Source: Marinilabiliaceae bacterium
GTDB lineage: Bacteria > Bacteroidota > Bacteroidia > Bacteroidales > Marinilabiliaceae
DNA length: 34,324 nucleotides
Direction: 5' to 3'
Assembly: GCA_021443545.1 (NCBI GenBank)
Contig: JABUTU010000090.1
Location: forward strand, 1-34,324
Made by a program: the position numbers and the translations under genes. Positions within the stretch are counted from its first letter, which is position 1; the number at the start of each line of letters is the position of its first letter. Below the pieces are notes generated by a model. That model was not told the DNA's origin, did no database searches, and saw nothing but the letters and a program-made list of their open reading frames with translations. Of this stretch, positions 7,486 through 16,704 are shown in pieces.

Positions 7486-10005
7486 ATGAAAATGCGCAAT
7501 TCCATTCTGTTGATGTGTCTCCTGCTACTGGCCTCATGTAATTTCGGGGGAGAACAAAGCAATCCGCGAGAGAAGATACTTTTTAATTCTGGTTGGCAAT
7601 TTGCATTGGGTGACTATCCAGAGGCTGTGGATATTAGTTTTGATGCTTCAGCATGGAGAGTGTTGACGTTACCACATGATTGGGCTATAGAGGGAGATTT
7701 TTCTGAAGATAATCCATCGGGGTGTGGCGGAGGAGCACTGCCAGGAGGTATAGGATGGTACCGAAAGCTCTTTAAGGTAGACAAAGCAGATTTGGCAAAG
7801 CATATCAGGATATGTTTTGATGGAGTATACATGAACTCTGTTGTTTATGTGAATGGAAAAGAAGTGGGCTATCGTCCATATGGATATATCTCTTTTGAGT
7901 ACGACATAACATCATTGCTGGTAGAGGGAGAAAATGTTATAGCGGTTAAGGTTGATAATAGTGACCAGCCCAATTCGAGATGGTATAGTGGATGTGGTAT
8001 ATACAGAAATGTATGGATGTTGAAAATGGAGGATATCCATGTCGGGCAATGGGGAACCTTCATAACAACACCGATGGTGAATGAAACGAAAGCGGATGTT
8101 AATGTTGAGACGAGAGTGACAAATGAGAGAGATTTCCGGACATGTGTTGAGGTTAGACAGAACATCGTAGACAGAAAAGGCAATGTTGTGGCTTCAACAT
8201 CAATAAAAAAGATAATAGATGCCGATACTACAGATGTCGTTAGTCAACAGATGCGGATTGGAACACCTCATTTGTGGCAAATAGATTCTCCATATCTCTA
8301 CACGCTTGTAACAGAGATTATAGAAGGAGAGAAGTTGCGCGACAGATATACGACATCATTGGGAGTTCGGTCATTCTATTTTGATTCTGAAAAAGGTTTT
8401 ATATTGAATGATTCTCTTATAAAAATCAATGGAGTTTGTATGCATCATGATTTGGGATGTCTCGGAGCTGTAGTTAACCGAAGAGGAATAGAGAGACAGC
8501 TGCAGATACTCAAGGAAATGGGATGTAATGGAATTAGATGTTCCCACAATCCTCCATCGCCAGAGCTTCTGGAGTTGTGCGATTCGATGGGCTTTATAGT
8601 TATGGATGAGGCCTTTGATATGTGGAGAAAAAAGAAGACGGAGAATGATTATGCGAGATTCTTCGATAAATGGCATGAAAGAGACCTGACAGATTTAATA
8701 GTTCGAGACAGGAATCATCCATCCGTATTTATGTGGTCGATAGGCAATGAGGTTCTTGAGCAGTGGAGCGATGCAAATGCCGACACATTAGATATTCAAG
8801 CTGCTAATCTCATTCTAAATATGAAGAGAGATCCATCATCTCTTGAACATGAAGCTGAAGGATTGTCAGTAAATAGTTTGTTGTGCCAGCATTTAGTTGA
8901 TATAGTTAAGCGTTTGGATTCGAGCAGGCCAGTGACTGCGGGTAATAATGAACCTGATCCAGGTAATCATCTTTTTCGTTCTGGAGCCCTTGATATGATT
9001 GGATATAACTATCACATAGAGAATTTTGCAGATGTGCCATCGAAGTTTCCGCATAAGCCTTTCATTGTGACGGAGAGTGTGTCGGCTTTAATGACAAGGG
9101 GTTATTATAAAATGCCAAGTGACGTGGAGTTTTTATGGCCAGAGCGTTGGGATAAACCATTTCATGATCCGTCATTTTCATGTTCTTCATATGATAATTG
9201 TCATGCTCCGTGGGGAAGTACTCATGAGCAGACAATGAGAAAGGTTAAATATATGCAACATATCAGTGGTCAGTATGTGTGGACTGGATTTGATTATATA
9301 GGTGAGCCTACACCATATTGGTGGCCGGCTCGATCGTCATATTTTGGCATTGTAGACCTTGCCGGCTTCCCAAAGGATATATATTACATGTACAAATCGG
9401 AATGGACAGATGAGGATGTTCTGCATCTTTTCCCTCATTGGAACTGGAAAGACGGACAAGAGGTTGATATGTGGTGTTACTACAATAATGCAGAAGAGGT
9501 TGAGTTGTTTGTTAATGGTAAGTCTTGTGGGGCTCAGAGAAAAGATTCCTTGCATTTACATACTTCATGGAGAGTAAATTTTGTACCAGGTGAGGTCAAA
9601 GTAGTTGCAAAGAAGGGAGGGAAAGCAATCAGACAACAGATTATAAAGACAGCTGGCTATCCTTATGAGTTGCGTTTGTCAGCTGACAGAACCAAGATAT
9701 CGGCTGATGGCCGAGACTTGGCGTTTATCACAGTGGAGGTTGTTGACAAGTCGGGAAATCTTTGTCCTTTGGCTGAGAACCTTATAACATTTGAAACGGA
9801 GGGTACTGCATTTATTGCTGGAGTTGACAATGGTTCGCCGATATCGCTTGAGAGATTTAAGGATGATAAGAGAAAGGCGTTTTATGGCAAATGTTTAGTA
9901 GTATTACAAAGTGATGGTAAGTGCGGAAATGTTCGTCTTATAGCTCGCTCAGAGGGATTAGGCAGTGCTGAGATTACAGTAAACTGTTTACCAATACGAA
10001 AATAG
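7486..10005 (+). CDS. GH2 family glycoside hydrolase lipoprotein (beta-galactosidase-like)
   Basis: This 839-residue exported enzyme has a lipoprotein signal (MKMRNSILLMCLLLLASC, cysteine followed by NFGG), so it is anchored in a membrane facing periplasm or surface. Order: GH2 sugar-binding jelly-roll (about 25-190, with HDWAIEGDF and SGCGIYRNVW), an Ig-like domain, the TIM barrel (from about 290, HHDLG and NGIRCSHNP), then C-terminal beta domains containing VELFVNGKS (DUF4982-like) and an Ig-like tail. The catalytic acid/base is E422 in WSIGNEV and the probable nucleophile E530 in IVTES. GH2 includes beta-galactosidases, glucuronidases and mannosidases; the layout best fits the Bacteroidota beta-galactosidases, but the substrate is uncertain. 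The in-frame ATG at 7438 would bury the signal peptide, so 7486 is used. The aldo/keto reductase follows after 48 bases. Confidence 0.9.
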   Translation: MKMRNSILLMCLLLLASCNFGGEQSNPREKILFNSGWQFALGDYPEAVDISFDASAWRVLTLPHDWAIEGDFSEDNPSGCGGGALPGGIGWYRKLFKVDKADLAKHIRICFDGVYMNSVVYVNGKEVGYRPYGYISFEYDITSLLVEGENVIAVKVDNSDQPNSRWYSGCGIYRNVWMLKMEDIHVGQWGTFITTPMVNETKADVNVETRVTNERDFRTCVEVRQNIVDRKGNVVASTSIKKIIDADTTDVVSQQMRIGTPHLWQIDSPYLYTLVTEIIEGEKLRDRYTTSLGVRSFYFDSEKGFILNDSLIKINGVCMHHDLGCLGAVVNRRGIERQLQILKEMGCNGIRCSHNPPSPELLELCDSMGFIVMDEAFDMWRKKKTENDYARFFDKWHERDLTDLIVRDRNHPSVFMWSIGNEVLEQWSDANADTLDIQAANLILNMKRDPSSLEHEAEGLSVNSLLCQHLVDIVKRLDSSRPVTAGNNEPDPGNHLFRSGALDMIGYNYHIENFADVPSKFPHKPFIVTESVSALMTRGYYKMPSDVEFLWPERWDKPFHDPSFSCSSYDNCHAPWGSTHEQTMRKVKYMQHISGQYVWTGFDYIGEPTPYWWPARSSYFGIVDLAGFPKDIYYMYKSEWTDEDVLHLFPHWNWKDGQEVDMWCYYNNAEEVELFVNGKSCGAQRKDSLHLHTSWRVNFVPGEVKVVAKKGGKAIRQQIIKTAGYPYELRLSADRTKISADGRDLAFITVEVVDKSGNLCPLAENLITFETEGTAFIAGVDNGSPISLERFKDDKRKAFYGKCLVVLQSDGKCGNVRLIARSEGLGSAEITVNCLPIRK

Positions 10006-10053
10006 ATTTGAGTCATTCTCTGTTGCCAGTATAATTTAGAGTTGCTTGACGTT

Positions 10054-11022
10054 ATGAAATATAATAGAGTAGGAAAGTCGGGTTTAAAGTTGCCGCAGGT
10101 GTCACTTGGGTTGTGGCATAATTTTGGTTCAGTAGATTCATTTGAGAATGCCCAAAGTATACTTAAGTACGCTTTTGAGAATGGAGTAACTCATTTTGAC
10201 TTAGCCAATAATTATGGTCCTGAGCCTGGTAGTGCAGAGGTGACTCTTGGCAAAGTGCTAAGGAGTCATTTGCGGGGCCATAGAGACGAGTTGGTGATTT
10301 CCACCAAGGCAGGATATAAGATGTGGGAGGGACCGTATGGTGATGGGGGTTCGAGGAAGTATCTCATATCGAGTCTGGACCAAAGTTTGAAGCGTATGGG
10401 ACTTGATTATGTAGATATTTTTTATCACCATAGACCAGACCCTGAGACGCCAATAGAAGAGACAATGATGGCGCTCGACCATATTGTGAGGAGTGGCAGG
10501 GCTCTATATGTGGGTATATCCAATTATCATTATAACGATTCGGAGAAAGCTTTTCAGATACTGAAAGAATTAGGAACTCCCTGCATAATACATCAGGCCA
10601 AGTACAATATGTTTGAGCGATGGGTTGAAGAAGAGAGAATGTTGGAGTTATTGGAACAGTGGGGTGTCGGCCTGATTGCTTTTTCGCCATTGGCACAAGG
10701 GTTGTTGACAGACCGCTATATAAATGGGATACCAGAAGGTTCGCGTATTACGCATAGCCCATTTCTGACAGAGTCCACTATGCAGAGAAAATTGCCAGTG
10801 ATAAAGCAACTGAATGACTTGGCGACGAAAGAGATGGGAGTTTCATTAAGCACTTTGGCATTGCGATGGATTATGAGGGACGAGAGAGTGACATCGGTTT
10901 TGGTTGGAGCTTCTTCTGTGGAGCAGCTACAGAAAAATATGGTAGCATTGGAAGAAAATGCGTTGCCTCATGATGTGTCGGTTAGGATAGAGGAGATATT
11001 AAGAGCAGTAGAGACTGCGTAG
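10054..11022 (+). CDS. Aldo/keto reductase (YghZ/L-glyceraldehyde 3-phosphate reductase-like)
   Basis: This 322-residue cytosolic NADPH-dependent oxidoreductase has the full AKR tetrad in family order: D and Y in THFDLANNYGPEPGSAE, K in VISTKAGYKMW, and H in DIFYHHRPD. RKYLISSLDQSLKRMGLDYVDIF and SVLVGASSVEQLQKN are the usual AKR blocks, the latter lining the cofactor site. The PEPGSAE and KAGYKMWEGPYGDGGSRK stretches are typical of the YghZ (AKR14) group, which reduces L-glyceraldehyde 3-phosphate and methylglyoxal; the substrate here is inference. A TTG at 10042 is possible, but ATG 10054 begins the family-conserved MKYNRVGKSGLKLP. It lies 48 bases after the GH2 gene with no terminator visible. 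Its last 24 bases overlap the 3' end of mfd on the other strand. Confidence 0.9.
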   Translation: MKYNRVGKSGLKLPQVSLGLWHNFGSVDSFENAQSILKYAFENGVTHFDLANNYGPEPGSAEVTLGKVLRSHLRGHRDELVISTKAGYKMWEGPYGDGGSRKYLISSLDQSLKRMGLDYVDIFYHHRPDPETPIEETMMALDHIVRSGRALYVGISNYHYNDSEKAFQILKELGTPCIIHQAKYNMFERWVEEERMLELLEQWGVGLIAFSPLAQGLLTDRYINGIPEGSRITHSPFLTESTMQRKLPVIKQLNDLATKEMGVSLSTLALRWIMRDERVTSVLVGASSVEQLQKNMVALEENALPHDVSVRIEEILRAVETA

Positions 11023-14000
11023 AGTCTCGAGCGAAGACAGAATATTCATATTCTCGCGGAATATGATACTTAAGTGACAGTTCTCTTCTTTCAATGAAGC
11101 TTTCTTGTTGTTTGTCTGCAGCCAGTTTATGATATTGCCGAATATTGGTGATTGGAAATAGGCTGATTGGGGGTCACTTACAAAGTGAATGATAAGTTTT
11201 CCCTTTTTAAGTACAATACGTTCTATGCCCAACTTTTGAGCAATGATTCTCAAACGTATAATCTGTAGTAAATTCTCAGAGGCCTCTGGAAGTTCACCAA
11301 AGCGGTCGATAAGCTCTTCTCTGAATTTGCTAATAGACTCTTCGTTCTTAAGGTTGTCAGCCTCCTTATAGAGATGCATTCGTTCAGAGATGCTTGAAAT
11401 ATAGCTCTCGGGTAATATAGCCTCCTCATCTGTCTCGATTTGAACATCTGAGACAAATAAGAAGTCTTCTATATCGAGAGGTGCGGAATCAGGCGCCTCA
11501 TTATTGTCATTCTGCTTCTCGAAAATCTCTTTATACTCATTTTGCTTAAGTTCTATCAATGCCTCTTGCAGGATTTTTTGGTATGTTTCGTAACCGATAT
11601 CAGATATAAAACCACTTTGTTCAGCTCCAAGAACATTTCCTGTTCCTCTGATGTCAAGGTCCTGCATAGCAATATTAAAACCGCTTCCAAGTTCTGCGAA
11701 TTCTCCAATAATCTTCAAGCGCCGTCTTGCCTCTTGAGTCAGAGAAGCGAGAGGAGGAGCGAAGAGATAGCAGAAGGCCTTTTTGTTGCTTCTGCCGACG
11801 CGTCCTCGCAGCTGGTGTAGTTCGCTAAGTCCAAACTGATGAGCATTGTTAATTATGATGGTATTAGCGTTTGGAATATCCAATCCTGATTCAATAATTG
11901 TTGTAGCAAGGAGAACATCATATTCGCCATCAATAAAGTCGAGCATGATTCTTTCGAGTTCGCTTCCATCCATTTGACCATGGGCCACGACTGAACGAAT
12001 CTCAGGCCGGAGTCGCGCTATGACCCTCTGCAAGTCGTGAAGGTGACTAATGCGGTTGTTGATTATGAAAACCTGACCTCCGCGGCGCGTCTCAAAATCG
12101 ATAGCATCGCACATAGCCTCCTCGTTATAGACGCGGACTTCGGTCATTATAGGCTGTCTATTAGCAGGAGGGGTATTAAGTACGCTTAGGTCGCGGGCTC
12201 CCATCAGAGAAAACTGAAGAGTTCTTGGAATAGGCGTAGCAGAGAGAGTCAGAGTATCAATATTTACTTTTAGCTCTCTTAGTTTCTCCTTGACACCGAC
12301 ACCGAAGCGCTGTTCCTCATCGATGATGAGGAGTCCGAGATCTTTGAATTGAACATCTTTCCCAATCAAACGATGAGTGCCTATCACAATGTTTATATCG
12401 CCAGAAGAAATTCCTTTAATGACACTCCGTATTTCGGATGATTTCCTCAGACGGCTTAGATATTCAACCTTGCATGGCATGCCATCCAATCGGCTTTTAA
12501 ATGTATTGTAGTGTTGAAAGGCCAATACGGTCGTTGGAACAAGGATGGCGACTTGCTTATTGTCGCATACGGCTTTGAAAGCAGCTCTTATGGCAAGTTC
12601 AGTTTTGCCGAAACCTACGTCGCCGCAGACAAGACGGTCCATAGGAGTCTTGCGTTCCATATCTTTTTTAATGGCCTGAGTTGCTTTATATTGGTCGGGA
12701 GTGTCTTCGTACAAGAAAGATGCTTCCAGCTCTTGTTGAAGGAAAGTGTCTGGAGAAAAAGCGAATCCCTCTTCCTCTTTTCGTTTTGCATACAGAGCAA
12801 TTAGCTCGCTTGCTATATCCTTGACGTGCTTTTTAGTTTTTTCCTTCAGACGATCCCAGGCATCAGAACCAAGTTTTGATATTTTGGGTACAATACCATC
12901 CTTGCCTCGGTATTTGCTGATTCTGTGAAGAGACTGGACATTGACGAGGATATAGTTGTTATTTGCAAATATGATTCTAACACTATCCGATACTCTGCCA
13001 TTTATATTGTTTGTCATCAATCCTCCAAAAATGCCAATGCCATGATCGACATGCACAACATAATCACCAACATTCAGTTGTGATAATTCTCTCAGAGTTA
13101 TGCTTTGTTGCGACGAACGCATCTTGTCGTTTCTAAGGACATATTTGTGATAGCGTTCAAAAATCTGATGATCAGTATACAGACATTTAAGTCCTATAGA
13201 GTCGACAAAACCCTCGTGTAGAGCGACTTTTACTTCAGAGTATTTGAGTTTTCTTTTGCGTTCGTTCAAGATAGCATTCAGGCGTTCTAATTGTCGGCTA
13301 TTGTCAGAAAGAACATATACCTGGTAGTTATCAGATGACTTATAGTATATATCGTCTTCTAATAAGTCGAAATTCTTTTTAAAAAGAGGCTGAGCTTTAA
13401 TGCCGAAATCGATTATGTTAGCATTGTCTGGAAGAGGAGTGTTGTGGGTTATTAGGTTAATCTGACGTCTTTTTGTTAGAAGGTTTTGCCACTCCTTTAA
13501 AGTGGTAAAATTGTTGATGTTCAGTTTTATAGAATTGTCAGAGTTTTCAGCAGCCAGCTGTTCTGCCGTTTTTGTAGCCACTATGGCCTGTTCGTAAGTC
13601 TGACTGATTATTTCTGAGATGAATTCAGGGTTCTCTAACCATATACTGCAGTCATCACCGATTGCATCCAAGATGCACGTACGTTCGTGAGATTCAGTAT
13701 TGCCAATGCTCAAGTCGGGAACGATAGAGACATTTTTTAATTGCTCTACAGACAGCTGACTATCGAGGTCGAATGATCTTATTGTCTCTACTTCATCACC
13801 AAAGAAATCAATACGATATGGGACATCGCTTGAGAAGGAAAAGACGTCAACGATGCTACCACGGATAGAGAATTGACCGGGCTGAAATACAAAATCGACG
13901 CGTTCGAAGTTGTATTCATAAAGGACCTCTGTCAGGAACGATAAAGAGATATGTTCGCCGACTTTGACATTCAGAGTGTTCTGTTTAAGTTCTGATGATG

Positions 14001-14415
14001 ATATAACTTTTTCAGTAACAGCCTGAGGGGTAGTGATTAGGACTAATTCTTTAACAGAGGGGTCAAGAAGTTTGCTTATAGCCTCTGTTCGTAGTTGAAT
14101 GTTTTGCGCGTCGAATGCTGTTGCGTCGGGTCGGTGTTTGAAAGAAGAGGGCAGTAGAAATGCTTTCTCCTCTCCTATAATCTTAGTCAGATCATAGTAT
14201 ACATAAGGAGCTTCATCTTTTTCGGCACATATGAAGAGGCTCTTCTTGCCGCATGCGGCAAGTGCTATTGCTTTTGCGGAGTATGACAGAGACCGAATGT
14301 ACAGAGGGTCAGCATCCGCTGGAGCAGAGTCTATGTAGTTGCATATAATGCCTATTCGCTTATCAATTTTATATGCGTTAAGGATATCTGAGATTGATAT
14401 CTGTTGTCTATTCAT
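10999..14415 (-). CDS. mfd: Transcription-repair coupling factor Mfd
   Basis: This 1138-residue ATPase removes RNA polymerase stalled at lesions and recruits UvrA. Order: UvrB-like domain 1/2 (about 20-320, with FRVD-like [20 protein letters not shown]), a CarD-like polymerase-interacting domain (about 435-500, [17 protein letters not shown]), the translocase with Walker [10 protein letters not shown] (about 597-605), the DEEQ Walker B box (about 698) and [24 protein letters not shown] segment with [20 protein letters not shown] and [10 protein letters not shown] follows, then the C-terminal autoinhibitory domain 7. Length and motif set match the family, with no visible defect. The 3' end overlaps the aldo/keto reductase gene by 24 bases in convergent orientation. 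No convincing own promoter was found. Confidence 0.97.
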   Translation of the reverse strand: MNRQQISISDILNAYKIDKRIGIICNYIDSAPADADPLYIRSLSYSAKAIALAACGKKSLFICAEKDEAPYVYYDLTKIIGEEKAFLLPSSFKHRPDATAFDAQNIQLRTEAISKLLDPSVKELVLITTPQAVTEKVISSSELKQNTLNVKVGEHISLSFLTEVLYEYNFERVDFVFQPGQFSIRGSIVDVFSFSSDVPYRIDFFGDEVETIRSFDLDSQLSVEQLKNVSIVPDLSIGNTESHERTCILDAIGDDCSIWLENPEFISEIISQTYEQAIVATKTAEQLAAENSDNSIKLNINNFTTLKEWQNLLTKRRQINLITHNTPLPDNANIIDFGIKAQPLFKKNFDLLEDDIYYKSSDNYQVYVLSDNSRQLERLNAILNERKRKLKYSEVKVALHEGFVDSIGLKCLYTDHQIFERYHKYVLRNDKMRSSQQSITLRELSQLNVGDYVVHVDHGIGIFGGLMTNNINGRVSDSVRIIFANNNYILVNVQSLHRISKYRGKDGIVPKISKLGSDAWDRLKEKTKKHVKDIASELIALYAKRKEEEGFAFSPDTFLQQELEASFLYEDTPDQYKATQAIKKDMERKTPMDRLVCGDVGFGKTELAIRAAFKAVCDNKQVAILVPTTVLAFQHYNTFKSRLDGMPCKVEYLSRLRKSSEIRSVIKGISSGDINIVIGTHRLIGKDVQFKDLGLLIIDEEQRFGVGVKEKLRELKVNIDTLTLSATPIPRTLQFSLMGARDLSVLNTPPANRQPIMTEVRVYNEEAMCDAIDFETRRGGQVFIINNRISHLHDLQRVIARLRPEIRSVVAHGQMDGSELERIMLDFIDGEYDVLLATTIIESGLDIPNANTIIINNAHQFGLSELHQLRGRVGRSNKKAFCYLFAPPLASLTQEARRRLKIIGEFAELGSGFNIAMQDLDIRGTGNVLGAEQSGFISDIGYETYQKILQEALIELKQNEYKEIFEKQNDNNEAPDSAPLDIEDFLFVSDVQIETDEEAILPESYISSISERMHLYKEADNLKNEESISKFREELIDRFGELPEASENLLQIIRLRIIAQKLGIERIVLKKGKLIIHFVSDPQSAYFQSPIFGNIINWLQTNNKKASLKEENCHLSIIFRENMNILSSLETLRSLYCS

Positions 14416-14528
14416 ATTATGTTTACGATGCGAAGGATGAAAGCATTCTGATTTTTAGTCCCTTGAAAGAGGACGAGATAATCACAGAGAGTTATATGCT
14501 ATAGGCTTTTGAGAAGACCAAAACTAAA

Positions 14529-14564
14529 GAGGGAGCGTCAAAATTTGCATTTTGACACGCCCTC
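14529..14564 (-). terminator. Terminator after ppiD
   Basis: On the minus strand a 16-base stem, GAGGGCGTGTCAAAAT pairing with ATTTTGACGCTCCCTC, has one mismatch and one G-U pair around a short loop. It is followed by TTTAGTTTT. It sits 26 bases after the ppiD stop. Confidence 0.8.
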
Positions 14565-14590
14565 TCTTATTTCATTGTATTAATCCTATT

Positions 14591-16633
14591 TTAATAGAAT
14601 TTGATTCTGTTGTCATCGACATCAACATCAACCAAAACGCTGTATGCGTAATTAGCCAACGCCTGAGCTTGTTGAGCGCTATTAGTGTTGATTGTTGAAT
14701 CATCAGTTGGAGTCTCTTCAAACTTCTGTACTGAGAAGATGTAAGCTCCATTCTGGCCCTTTACGACATCCGACTGAACGCCTTCTGAAGCTGTTGAAAT
14801 TTTTCCTACGAGGGCGGGCTCCATGCCAGCACCAGAAACAGAGTTCAGAGCGTAGTTGACATTGTGAGCAGAGTCAACCTTTGTCTTGTACAATTCTGCT
14901 ATTTGGGCAAGAGATTGACCAGCTACTTGCTGAGCGATGTAAGCGCTCTTCTTTTCTCTGAGTATATCATTTGTTATCACAGATGCAACCTCGCTAACAG
15001 GAGTATAACCCTTATCTTGAATCTTGGTAAGAACGGCAATTACGAACTCATCGCCCACCTCGAATAATTCAGATACCTGATTCAACTTAGCTCCAAATGC
15101 CCATTTAACCACTTCGCGAGCTTGACGGAGTGTGCTAATGTTGTGAGCGCTTGAGCGAATGTTATTACCATAACGCTTAACTAAGTTCAATGTATCGATA
15201 GCAGCATTAAACTTTTCTGCGTCAGTATTCTTAGAAGCGAAAGCCTGAGCTTCAGAGTATACGTTCTGATGAGTCTTTGTGCTATATTCAACAACCTTGT
15301 CGATTGTTGCAAAGTTGTATTTAGTTGTTGGTACACCTTTATCTTGAATGTTGATAATATGGATACCATACTGCGACTCCACTTTAACGACTGCTCCTTT
15401 TGCATTAGTGAAACAAGCTTCGTTAAATTCAGGAACCATCATTCCGTCGGTAAACCAATCGAGGTCGCCACCATTGACAGCCGAACCTGTATCCTCAGAG
15501 TATTTACGAGCTATTGTTGCAAACTCGTTAGTATTCTTGACGAGAATGTTAAACAAGCTGTCAGCAATACTCTCATTCTGACGGATGAGAATGTGACGTG
15601 CCTTGACAGAGTCAGGACGCTGGCTCTTTGAAACTAATTTGCTGATTTTGTAGGCATCGCCCTCGCGATATGGACCGAATACTTCGCCAACATTTGCTGT
15701 TGCAGCAATTGAAGCTAAAGCAGACGGGAGTTGTTCAGCTTTGAGGTATTGAGCAGCCGCTGGGTTTTGTGCGTTCATTTGAGCATAAGCCTGAGCGTCT
15801 TCAGCAGACTCGAAATCAGCTTTCATATCTGCTACTGCTTTCTCTGTATTCATGCGATCTTCCTCCGACGGACGAATAGGGAATGTGATGTATTCGATAT
15901 TGCGTGTCTCGTCAACCTTGTAGTTCTCTTTAGACTTGTTATAGAGATTCTTTATTTCAGACTCAGATACAGAAACCAAGCTGTCAGGTATGGTAGTGTA
16001 TCTAACCCCAACGAATGCAACGTCTGCCGATTTGCTTCTGAGAGACTTCTCAGCATCTTTTTCGTTCTTTGTTGTGTAGAGACTTTTCTCAATCAGAGTC
16101 ATATACTTATTGCTAAGACGTTCGCGGACAAGAGCCTGTTCGATATTGTTCCAAACAAAAACTGCGCGTGCGTCGCTATTCTTGTTTTGAAGGAAGTTTG
16201 CGGCAACAGCCTTATCGTAGATGCCTGTTTGAGGATTTGAGAAGAATTGTCTGAGGACTGGGGCGATATGGTTACCTGTTGCCATGTCAAGGACCTCTTC
16301 GCCAGTAACTACGATACCAGCCTTGTCATATACTTTTTCAAAAATCTTGTCGTTCACCATCTGACGCCAAACACCATCTCGAAGTTGGTTTTGCATATCT
16401 TCGGAGAGTTGGCCCTGAGTCATCTTGTAGAACTCCTCTTGTTGTTCAATCTCTTGTTGGTAGTCTTGAACCTTAATCTTCTCTCCATCAACCTTTCCGA
16501 TTGTGTCGTTGTCGCTGAAGATATTATTTCCGTTTCCGAGTAAATCGGTCAAGATAAAGGCCAACAATGCAATGAAAATTATTGCTGCGATAAAGACGCC
16601 GGCCTTGTTGCGTAACGTTTGTAATGCTGCCAT
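14591..16633 (-). CDS. ppiD: PpiD-type membrane-anchored peptidyl-prolyl isomerase/foldase
   Basis: This 680-residue periplasmic chaperone is anchored by one N-terminal helix (about 12-33, VFIAAIIFIALLAFILTDLL), after the MAALQTLRNKAG start typical of Bacteroidota PpiD/SurA-like proteins. An N-terminal SurA-like chaperone region begins around 43 (GKVDGEKIKVQDYQQEIE). A parvulin domain lies at about 342-445: ARHILIR, then YSEDTGSAVNGGDLDWF, then QYGIHIINI. A long helical C-terminal region follows. PpiD helps newly exported outer-membrane proteins fold near the Sec translocon. It is the last gene of the foldase block and has its own promoter (16674-16704) and terminator. Confidence 0.88.
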   Translation of the reverse strand: MAALQTLRNKAGVFIAAIIFIALLAFILTDLLGNGNNIFSDNDTIGKVDGEKIKVQDYQQEIEQQEEFYKMTQGQLSEDMQNQLRDGVWRQMVNDKIFEKVYDKAGIVVTGEEVLDMATGNHIAPVLRQFFSNPQTGIYDKAVAANFLQNKNSDARAVFVWNNIEQALVRERLSNKYMTLIEKSLYTTKNEKDAEKSLRSKSADVAFVGVRYTTIPDSLVSVSESEIKNLYNKSKENYKVDETRNIEYITFPIRPSEEDRMNTEKAVADMKADFESAEDAQAYAQMNAQNPAAAQYLKAEQLPSALASIAATANVGEVFGPYREGDAYKISKLVSKSQRPDSVKARHILIRQNESIADSLFNILVKNTNEFATIARKYSEDTGSAVNGGDLDWFTDGMMVPEFNEACFTNAKGAVVKVESQYGIHIINIQDKGVPTTKYNFATIDKVVEYSTKTHQNVYSEAQAFASKNTDAEKFNAAIDTLNLVKRYGNNIRSSAHNISTLRQAREVVKWAFGAKLNQVSELFEVGDEFVIAVLTKIQDKGYTPVSEVASVITNDILREKKSAYIAQQVAGQSLAQIAELYKTKVDSAHNVNYALNSVSGAGMEPALVGKISTASEGVQSDVVKGQNGAYIFSVQKFEETPTDDSTINTNSAQQAQALANYAYSVLVDVDVDDNRIKFY

Positions 16634-16673
16634 ATTATGTTATATTCTTTTTTTGCTAATTTTGTTCGGGGCG

Positions 16674-16704
16674 CAAAGTTATGTAAAAATGTTTAACATT
16701 CAAA
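16674..16704 (-). promoter_or_regulatory. Promoter of ppiD, overlapping the end of the upstream PPIase gene
   Basis: TTTG (16704-16701), a 19-base spacer and TAACTTTG (16681-16674) match the Bacteroides consensus. The -33 element overlaps the last codons of the upstream gene (stop at 16700-16702). The leader to ATG 16633 would be about 35 bases. Confidence 0.7.

Noticed and set aside
14519-14526. TAGTTTTG box as a promoter for mfd
   Set aside because: It is part of the T-rich tail of the ppiD terminator, and no -33 element lies at the right distance.
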